This document shows positions 1 to 5,267 of a stretch of DNA of 8,878 nt, piece by piece (the first letter of the stretch is position 1; the number at the start of each line of letters is the position of its first letter). The position numbers and the translations under genes are program-made. The notes under the pieces are model-generated. The model made no database searches. It saw only the letters and a program-made list of their open reading frames with translations, and had not been told where the DNA came from. Origin of the DNA: Paracoccaceae bacterium (GTDB taxonomy: Bacteria > Pseudomonadota > Alphaproteobacteria > Rhodobacterales > Rhodobacteraceae); NCBI GenBank assembly GCA_003561595.1, contig PWWF01000417.1:1-8878 (forward strand), in the 5' to 3' direction.

Positions 1-1598
1 AAATGGTTGCCGATGATCACATGGCCGGACCCGTTCATCACCCCGAAATGCGCCCAGAGCGATGCGCGGTTGTTGCGGATCTTGGCGTCATTGCCATTGA
101 CGTTGAAGGCGATGACCGTGCGATCCTCGGCAGGCAGAGGCTGTTGCGAGCTGCGGAACTGGCAATTGTCGATCCAGAGCCCCTGACAGGCCGTCCCGAT
201 AGAGGTGATGGCCCGGTCGCGCGGGCGGTCGAATTCGCAATTCATGAAGCGCAGGATACGCCCGCCTTCGGGCAGCATGACCGACGAACACCGCCCCCGG
301 CAGCGGAACTCGATATCATGCATCTCGAAATTGCGCAGGCTCGAGAAGCCCGAGAAATCGAGCATGTATTGATAGCGCTCGAAAGTGAAATTCTGCGTGC
401 CCGACCCGCCATGCAAAGGCTGGCTCAGTGTGATCCGGTCCGCGCCGGTGTTGCGGTCGCGCACATAGACCTCGCGCCCCACGCCCACGCCCGAGACGCG
501 CGCGCCTACCGGCACGCCCGCGACATTGTCGATATCGTCCAGTCGCTCGGGGTTGCCGACCGAATAGGTCGCGGTGCGGGTCACGGTCTGGGTATCCCAG
601 TCGCTGGTGTCCTGTGCGTCGATCTGACCATTTACGATCAGGCGGCGCGCGGAATAGCTGTCGGTCCCGGCCAGCGCGCGCATATCAACCGGGCCATCCA
701 GCGCCACGCGGCGGCCTTTCAGATCGAATGTCGTGTGCTGGTTGGTGGCAAACAGCGCCTGCACGCCCTTGCGAAAGGCCGTCTCGCCATCGCCGAAGGC
801 GGCCTCGTACCCTGGATAATCGAAATTGCGCTGCAGGATCAGCACCGCGTCATCGGGCATGCTGAGCGTGCCGCGAAACGCCACCGGCATGGGCACGGTC
901 AGGTCGGATTCGATACGGTACTCCCCTTCAGGCACCAGCAGGTGCCGACTGCCCGCCGCATCCATCGCCGCGGCAAAGGCCGGGCGGTCATCGGTCGCCC
1001 CGTCCCCCACGGCCCCGAAATCGCGCACATCGACCAGCCCCAGCAGGTCAGAGGCATAGAGCGCGGTGATATCCTCGATCACGATATCATCGACACGGAC
1101 AACACCCCCGGTCGGCCCGGTCAGGTCGATCCCGAAATGCGCAAAGACAACCTCGACCGGCCAGACCATATCGACACCGGGGCGCGCGCCGGTGCCCACG
1201 ATGGCCGACATCTCGACAACTGTACCGTATTCCTCCAGCGTCGTGACCGGCCCTGTCGTCGTGATGCCCGAGACCTGCTGATTGAACTCATTGCCCGCCC
1301 AGGCCGCAATCGCGACATCGGGCAGCACACCGCTGACGGCCTTGATCCGCACGCGGATGCGCAGGTAGCGGCCCGGATGGATCGGCACCTCGCCCATCCA
1401 GCGCAGCCGGGTGGTGGCGCTGAGCTTCTGGATTTCCAGGCTGCTGCCGAAATCCGGGTCCGTGGGCACAAAGGCGGCAAAGGCGGCCTCGTCATAGGTT
1501 GGCGTATCGGGACGCCCGGTGGTCTGCGACCAGACATCCAGCCCGGCAGAAAACGGCGGCGGCATGATTGCCAAACCCTGAGTAACGGCCAAGTTCAT
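1..1598 (-). CDS. Right-handed beta-helix / pectate-lyase-superfamily (glycosyl hydrolase family 28-related) protein, partial at 3' end
   Basis: This frame is open for 532 codons from the ATG at 1598 down to the left edge, where it continues out of the window. The start has a good Shine-Dalgarno, AGAGGGG, 6 nt upstream. Residues 1-185 look like a beta-rich N-terminal module. At residues 189-205 comes the hallmark of the Pectate_lyase_3 family (VDVRDFGAVGDGATDD), which opens a right-handed parallel beta-helix. Later there are helix-type rungs such as LRNFEMHDIEFRC, LRFMNCEF and LWIDNCQF, and a Gly/Val-rich insert near 360-380 like those in tail-spike and surface beta-helix proteins. No Sec signal peptide is visible at the N-terminus. 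The family binds or cleaves polysaccharide, but the catalytic residues cannot be assigned from this part, so substrate and activity are unknown. It is co-oriented with the DUF4864 gene, 148 bp away. The fold is well supported; the function is not. Confidence -1.
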   Translation of the reverse strand, partial: MNLAVTQGLAIMPPPFSAGLDVWSQTTGRPDTPTYDEAAFAAFVPTDPDFGSSLEIQKLSATTRLRWMGEVPIHPGRYLRIRVRIKAVSGVLPDVAIAAWAGNEFNQQVSGITTTGPVTTLEEYGTVVEMSAIVGTGARPGVDMVWPVEVVFAHFGIDLTGPTGGVVRVDDIVIEDITALYASDLLGLVDVRDFGAVGDGATDDRPAFAAAMDAAGSRHLLVPEGEYRIESDLTVPMPVAFRGTLSMPDDAVLILQRNFDYPGYEAAFGDGETAFRKGVQALFATNQHTTFDLKGRRVALDGPVDMRALAGTDSYSARRLIVNGQIDAQDTSDWDTQTVTRTATYSVGNPERLDDIDNVAGVPVGARVSGVGVGREVYVRDRNTGADRITLSQPLHGGSGTQNFTFERYQYMLDFSGFSSLRNFEMHDIEFRCRGRCSSVMLPEGGRILRFMNCEFDRPRDRAITSIGTACQGLWIDNCQFRSSQQPLPAEDRTVIAFNVNGNDAKIRNNRASLWAHFGVMNGSGHVIIGNH

Positions 1599-1604
1599 GA
1601 GAGA

Positions 1605-1611
1605 CCCCTCT
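1605..1611 (-). promoter_or_regulatory. Ribosome binding site of the beta-helix gene
   Basis: On the minus strand AGAGGGG lies 6 nt before the ATG at 1598. It fixes the start of the beta-helix protein and supports the minus strand as the coding strand here, against the long antisense open frame on the plus strand. Confidence -1.
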
Positions 1612-1641
1612 TGTCATGCGATCAGAAACAGGCCGCGTGCG

Positions 1642-1673
1642 GGGCTGGCAGGGCAGCGTGCCCTGACAGGCCC
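1642..1673 (-). repeat. Inverted repeat / strong hairpin between the two minus-strand genes
   Basis: The core is a perfect 7-bp stem, CAGGGCA / TGCCCTG, with a 3-nt loop (1649-1665). The stem extends through one mismatch by CTG/CAG, and then through a one-base bulge by GGG/CCC, giving about 13 paired bases. It lies about 75 nt after the DUF4864 stop and about 45 nt before the beta-helix start. On the minus strand no T-run follows directly (only a TTT about 15 nt on), so it is not a textbook intrinsic terminator. It could be a weak terminator, an RNA-stabilising structure or a leader element of the beta-helix gene. Confidence -1.
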
Positions 1674-1746
1674 GGTACTGGCCGGATCGGACAAGTTTTA
1701 GGGGAAAGCCGTTAAACCGTGCTGAGGCGAGCGCGCGCTGCCCCCT

Positions 1747-2154
1747 TCAGACCCCGGTTTCGGGCGCGCGCAGAAGCTGCACGCCATTGATCTGCCAGCC
1801 CTCATCGGTTTCCAGCATCTGATAGCCCAGCATATGCACCCGACCGGTCGCATCGCGGATCATGACGCGCTGCATCACGCGCCCGCCCATTTCCTGCTGC
1901 TCAAGCATGGTGACCTGATCGGGGCGGTGGACCATGGGGTAGCCTTCGCGCACCATACGGCCGAAGCGTTCGGGCGTGCCGAACAGGCGCTTGATATTGG
2001 GGCTGGCATAGGAAAAGGCTGTGTCGAAATCATCGGCCATGAAGGCCTCTAGCTGGTCGGAGATGACGCGCTGGACCGGATCATCCTGGGCTGCGGTCTG
2101 GGTGCCGACCGCGAGGGTGAGGCAAAAGGCGAGGGTCATGAACGTTTTGCGCAT
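1747..2154 (-). CDS. DUF4864 domain-containing exported protein
   Basis: This is a 135-residue protein. It has a Sec-type signal peptide: basic MRK, a hydrophobic core at about residues 4-17, and likely cleavage near the Ala-Ala-Gln at 21-23. The mature part matches the small DUF4864 family as I know it: an early helix with DQLEAF and DDFDTAFSYASP (34-52), then FG-PERF--MV (58-68), the GYPMVHRP segment (71-78), and a C-terminal strand pair ending in GWQINGVQLL (119-128). This resembles the cone-shaped NTF2/SnoaL-like layout of periplasmic accessory domains, but no enzymatic residues stand out and the function is unknown. The start is well fixed by AGGAGGA 7 nt upstream. It is transcribed divergently from the AI-2E permease gene and points toward the beta-helix gene, with which it may be co-transcribed. 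Confidence -1.
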   Translation of the reverse strand: MRKTFMTLAFCLTLAVGTQTAAQDDPVQRVISDQLEAFMADDFDTAFSYASPNIKRLFGTPERFGRMVREGYPMVHRPDQVTMLEQQEMGGRVMQRVMIRDATGRVHMLGYQMLETDEGWQINGVQLLRAPETGV

Positions 2155-2161
2155 GGTTGCA

Positions 2162-2168
2162 TCCTCCT
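2162..2168 (-). promoter_or_regulatory. Ribosome binding site of the DUF4864 gene
   Basis: On the minus strand AGGAGGA lies 7 nt before the ATG at 2154. It is a near-ideal Shine-Dalgarno and the strongest in the window. Confidence -1.
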
Positions 2169-2251
2169 GAATCCGATACGCGGCAGATGCGGGGATGGAT
2201 CACTGTTGCCTGTGCCTTTCCGGCAGGGTTGCGCAAGGCGACGGGCCGGGC

Positions 2252-2269
2252 GATACCCGAACGGGCATC
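2252..2269. repeat. 18-bp dyad (operator-like) in the divergent promoter region
   Basis: GATACCCGAACGGGCATC is a near-palindrome. Its half-sites read GATACCCGA and, on the other strand, GATGCCCGT, so 7 of 9 positions agree. It lies in the 130-bp gap between the divergent DUF4864 and AI-2E permease genes, ending 15 nt before the permease ATG. A regulator site or a small hairpin in the permease leader are both possible. I recognise no known consensus. Confidence -1.
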
Positions 2270-2284
2270 AAGGCGGGGGCGCGT

Positions 2285-3358
2285 ATGGCACTGGCATCTG
2301 ATCTGCAATGGCGCGCATGGGCCGTGGCGGCGCTGGTCCTTGGCGCGCTGCTGTGGCTGCTGGGCGATGTTCTGGCCCCGTTCCTGACCGGCGCGGCGAT
2401 TGCCTATTTCCTGAACCCGGCGGTCCTGCGGCTGACGCATGCGGGGCTGCCGCGCGTGCTGGCCGTGGCCGTGCTGATGCTGGCCATGCTCGGCGCGCTG
2501 GTCACGGCGATGCTGCTGATCATCCCCGCCGCGATCAGCCAGGCGGTGCAATTCACCGATGCCGCGCCCGATCTGCTGGCGCATTTGCAAGAAACATTGC
2601 GCGCGCGCTTTTCATGGGCAGACGGGCTGGAGGAACAGTTGCAATCCTCGCTCGCAGCGCTGGGTGACACGATCCGCGAGCGCGGTGCCGAGCTGGCGCA
2701 GGGGGTGTTGCGCTCGGTCTCGGGGCTGGTCAGTGCCGTGATCTTCCTGGTCATCACCCCGGTGGTCGCATTCTACCTGCTGCTGGACTGGCCCCGCGTG
2801 GTGGCCGGGGCCGATGATCTGCTGCCGCGACAGCATGCGCCGACCGTCCGTGATCTGGCCTGGCAGATCGACCGCTCCATCGCCGGGTTTGTGCGCGGGC
2901 AAGTGACGGTTTGTCTGATCCTCGCGGCCTATTACGCCACGGCGCTGGGGCTGGCGGGGCTGCAATTCGGGCTGGCCATCGGCATCATCGCGGGGCTGAT
3001 TTCCTTCATCCCGTATATCGGCGCAATCGTGGGGGGCGTGCTGGCGATCGGGGTGGCGCTGTGGCAATTCTGGGGGATGCCCGGGTCCATCGCGCTGGTG
3101 GTGGTGATCTTTGCCATCGGGCAGGTGCTGGAGGGCAATATCCTTGTCCCGCGGATCGTCGGGCATTCGGTGCGGCTGCACCCGGTCTGGCTGCTATTCG
3201 CGATCACGGCCTTCGGCACGCTGTTCGGCTTTACCGGCATGCTGATCGCCGTGCCGCTGGCGGCCAGTATCGGGGTGCTGGTGCGCTTCGGCGTGGCCCA
3301 GTATCACGCCAGCACGCTGTATGACGCGCAGCGTCAGAACCCGGATGACCCCGCATGA
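2285..3358 (+). CDS. AI-2E family transporter (PerM/YdiK-type permease)
   Basis: This inner-membrane protein of 357 residues has the usual length and layout of the AI-2E transporter family. Two N-terminal membrane segments (about 11-43 and 57-81) are followed by an extramembrane stretch (about 88-142) and a membrane segment (about 148-167) ending in FYLLLDWPRV. The RGQ motif is at 204-206, and there is a helical bundle containing FIPYIG (241-246). The signature LEGNILVPRIVGHSVRLHP (282-300) is followed by a last segment with AVPLAA. Members have been linked to AI-2 export or Na+/H+ exchange, but the substrate here cannot be inferred. I place the start at 2285. An upstream in-frame ATG at 2195 would add 30 residues rich in Cys and Gly that do not look like this family. 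Only a G-rich, imperfect Shine-Dalgarno precedes 2285. The stop overlaps the hdaA start by 4 bp. Confidence -1.
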   Translation: MALASDLQWRAWAVAALVLGALLWLLGDVLAPFLTGAAIAYFLNPAVLRLTHAGLPRVLAVAVLMLAMLGALVTAMLLIIPAAISQAVQFTDAAPDLLAHLQETLRARFSWADGLEEQLQSSLAALGDTIRERGAELAQGVLRSVSGLVSAVIFLVITPVVAFYLLLDWPRVVAGADDLLPRQHAPTVRDLAWQIDRSIAGFVRGQVTVCLILAAYYATALGLAGLQFGLAIGIIAGLISFIPYIGAIVGGVLAIGVALWQFWGMPGSIALVVVIFAIGQVLEGNILVPRIVGHSVRLHPVWLLFAITAFGTLFGFTGMLIAVPLAASIGVLVRFGVAQYHASTLYDAQRQNPDDPA

Positions 3359-4035
3359 CACGCGCGCCCCAGATGCCCATGCCGCTGAGCCTGCCCGTGC
3401 GCCTGTCGCGGACGGATTTCGTGACCGCGCCCTGCAATGCCGCCGCATTTGCGATGCTGGAGGGGGATGACTGGCCGCAGGGCAAGCTGGTGCTGACCGG
3501 GCCAGAGGGCGCGGGCAAGACGCATCTGCTGCATATCTGGGCCGCGCGCCGCGACGCGCTTTTGCTGGATGGCGCGACCCTTGGCGCGGCGGACCCGGCG
3601 CAACTGGCGGCGCGCGGCGCCGTTGCGGTTGACGGGGCCGCGCAGGTCGCGGGCGACCCGCATGCAGAGCACGCGCTGTTTCACCTGCACAACATGCTGG
3701 CGTCGAGTGGCGGGCATCTGCTGCTGGCCGCGCGTGCGCCCGTGCGCGACTGGGGCATTGCGCTGCCGGATCTGGCCTCTCGCCTGCTGGCGGCCACGCA
3801 TGTCAGCCTGGGCGCGCCGGATGATGCGCTGCTGGCGGCAGTGCTGGGCAAGCTGTTCGCGGACCGGCAACTGACGGTCCCGGACACGCTGATCCCCTAT
3901 CTGCTGGCCCGGATGACCCGGTCGCTGGCCGCCGCGCAGACGCTTGTCGCCCGGCTGGATGCGGAATCGATGGCGCGCAAGAAACCCGTCTCCCTGCGGC
4001 TGGCAGGCGATGTTCTGCAAACTACGCAGGACTGA
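3355..4035 (+). CDS. hdaA: HdaA: DnaA-related AAA+ regulatory inactivator of replication initiation
   Basis: This 226-residue protein resembles DnaA domain III without the DNA-binding domain, the layout of Hda. In known Hda proteins the clamp-bound form stimulates hydrolysis of ATP on DnaA after initiation. Features in order: a possible sliding-clamp-binding peptide QMPMPL (6-11), a Walker A GPEGAGKT (49-56), and a Walker B strand AVAVDGA (89-95) with a single acidic residue, as E. coli Hda also has a reduced one. Then come a sensor-1 region LLLAAR (122-127), the box VII motif LASRL with the presumed arginine finger R143, and a sensor-2-type helix around R189. The ATGA overlap with the permease gene and only a weak GGAT upstream point to translational coupling. 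The alternative name DnaA/Hda-like ATPase is equivalent. I am confident of the family. Confidence -1.
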   Translation: MTRAPQMPMPLSLPVRLSRTDFVTAPCNAAAFAMLEGDDWPQGKLVLTGPEGAGKTHLLHIWAARRDALLLDGATLGAADPAQLAARGAVAVDGAAQVAGDPHAEHALFHLHNMLASSGGHLLLAARAPVRDWGIALPDLASRLLAATHVSLGAPDDALLAAVLGKLFADRQLTVPDTLIPYLLARMTRSLAAAQTLVARLDAESMARKKPVSLRLAGDVLQTTQD

Positions 4036-4043
4036 TACGACGC

Positions 4044-4090
4044 GGGACGAATCACCCTCTTGTTTCGTATATTCGCGCTGCCTACTTTAT
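4044..4090 (+). promoter_or_regulatory. Possible promoter of the META-domain gene
   Basis: The gap after hdaA is clearly AT-richer than its surroundings. Two overlapping sigma-70-like readings exist. One is GGGACG (4044-4049), an 18-nt spacer and TATATT (4068-4073). The other is TTGTTT (4060-4065), a 17-nt spacer and TACTTT (4083-4088). Both place the transcript start before the ribosome binding site at 4106-4112. The second would put it almost on top of the ATG at 4097, which favours the TTG start. The match is modest and the call is tentative. Confidence -1.
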
Positions 4091-4105
4091 CTCAGAATGC
4101 ATATA

Positions 4106-4112
4106 GCGGAGG
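4106..4112 (+). promoter_or_regulatory. Ribosome binding site that selects the TTG start at 4118
   Basis: GCGGAGG sits 5 nt before TTG at 4118. The only nearby ATG (4097) has no Shine-Dalgarno in front of it, and if it were used this site would lie inside the coding sequence. Confidence -1.
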
Positions 4113-4117
4113 CTGCC

Positions 4118-5071
4118 TTGTATCGTAACGCCCTTGCGGCCCTGTTTTTCTGCCTGACATTGGGGGTTCCCGCAACGGCAGCTTCGGACACCTCGGAGAC
4201 GCGCGAGATTTCGGGCGAAATGATGGTGCTTGAACGGATGGCGCTGCCCGATGACACTGTGCTGCTGGTCGATCTGACCGATGCGCTGGATAATTCGGTC
4301 GCCAGCCATCGCGAGGGCACGGATGGCCGCCAGAGCCCGTTCGCCTTCAGCCTGACCGCACCGACGGATGAATTGCTGGTCCTGCGCGTGGGGCTGCGCG
4401 GCGGGGATGATGCCTTCTGGCTCAGCGAGCCTGTGGCGATTGCCGAAGGGGATGAGGATGTGTCGCTGGGCACCTTGCGTGCGTTGCGCATCCCGTTCAT
4501 GGGGTTTGCCTCTCTCCTGTCCTGCGACAACCAGTATTTCGAGCTGGGCTTTCGCCCGGATGAGGTGCGACTGCGCCTGAATGAGCAGATCATCACGATG
4601 CTGGCGGAGCCGGCGGCGTCTGGTGAGATGTTCGTATCAGCCGACAACCCGTCCACTTCGGTTCACCTGAAGGACGCTTCGGCGATTCTGCGCATCGACG
4701 GGGCGGAACTGTCCGAATGCGCCCTGATCCGCCCGCAGGATGACATCACGCTAGGGGTCTGGACGATCAGTTCCATACAGGGCACCCCCACGTTGTTCCC
4801 GTCGCGCACAGAGCTGGTTTTCTACCCCGACGGCCGGATCAGTGCCTCTATCGGGTGCAACCGCATGGTGGGCAGCTACCGGCGCCACGGCGGCGTGTTG
4901 ACCTTTGGGCGCATTGCCAGCACTCTGATGGCCTGCCCCGAGGGGTTGGATGACCAGGAACGGCGATTTGCCAGCGTTCTGGACGTGATCGACGGCTACA
5001 GGCTGGACCCCGAAAGCGGACGGCTGAACCTGCTGGCGGGAGGAGAGACGATCCTGCAGGCCAGAAAATAG
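4118..5071 (+). CDS. Periplasmic three-domain protein: YbaY-like, MliC-like and META (HslJ-like) domains
   Basis: From the TTG start the protein has 317 residues and begins with a clean signal peptide (about 1-22, cleavage after ATAA). There is no convincing lipobox, so a soluble periplasmic form is expected. Residues about 32-121 resemble YbaY/YscW lipoprotein domains: [12 protein letters not shown] and, after a short loop, [10 protein letters not shown]. Residues about 130-203 look MliC-like, the inhibitor of C-type lysozyme: Cys136, the SG pair at 168-169, Lys185 before an Ala-x-x-x-Leu, and a closing Cys201. Residues 212-317 are a clear META/HslJ domain: LGVWTI, then GCN (246-248) and TLMACPEG with Cys273. 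The META call is firm, the other two are from pattern recognition. A job in envelope stress or protection from lysozyme is inference. It has its own likely promoter between hdaA and ppk. An alternative start is the ATG at 4097, adding 7 residues. Confidence -1.
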   Translation: MYRNALAALFFCLTLGVPATAASDTSETREISGEMMVLERMALPDDTVLLVDLTDALDNSVASHREGTDGRQSPFAFSLTAPTDELLVLRVGLRGGDDAFWLSEPVAIAEGDEDVSLGTLRALRIPFMGFASLLSCDNQYFELGFRPDEVRLRLNEQIITMLAEPAASGEMFVSADNPSTSVHLKDASAILRIDGAELSECALIRPQDDITLGVWTISSIQGTPTLFPSRTELVFYPDGRISASIGCNRMVGSYRRHGGVLTFGRIASTLMACPEGLDDQERRFASVLDVIDGYRLDPESGRLNLLAGGETILQARK

Positions 5072-5220
5072 ACACTGTCCAGCCGGAGCCGATGCTGTGC
5101 CTCGGGTAAGACGTTACAGGATTGTCATGGGAAATGAGTATCGCGCCGGAATGAGCAGCACAAAGCAACCGCAAATAGCCCAGCCGCAGCCCATAGTTCC
5201 CTGTGCCGCTTCGGGCGATG

Positions 5221-5238
5221 GTGCCACCTCTGTGGCAC
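5221..5238 (+). repeat. Hairpin in the ppk leader
   Basis: GTGCCAC, CTCT, GTGGCAC forms a perfect 7-bp stem with a 4-nt loop, 29 nt before the proposed ppk start. No T-run follows, so it is not a terminator. The right arm overlaps TGGCAC, which together with a GC 10 nt after the GG pair resembles a sigma-54 -24/-12 layout, although the -12 element reads GGGC rather than TTGC. The remainder of the 196-bp gap between the META gene and ppk (5072-5267) shows nothing else I can name. Confidence -1.
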
Positions 5239-5267
5239 AGGCCGGGCCGCATGTGTCGGACACCGCC

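Noticed and set aside
3..1715. 570-codon open frame on the plus strand
   Set aside because: It is antisense to the beta-helix gene. Its product is rich in His, Arg and Asp with no recognisable domain, while the minus frame carries a proper ribosome binding site and the Pectate_lyase_3 motif.
2195..2284. Upstream ATG start for the AI-2E permease
   Set aside because: The added 30 residues are Cys- and Gly-rich and unlike the family's N-terminus; the first membrane segment is correctly placed from the ATG at 2285.
2081..2590. 169-codon open frame on the minus strand across the DUF4864 start and permease gene
   Set aside because: It overlaps two well-supported genes in the wrong frames and encodes a Gln/His/Arg-rich string.
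5075..5130. Possible Pho box (CTGTCC, CTGTGC, TTGTCAT) upstream of ppk1
   Set aside because: The half-sites are not spaced by 11 bp as in Pho boxes (CTGTCC and CTGTGC are 20 bp apart), and TTGTCAT has no partner.
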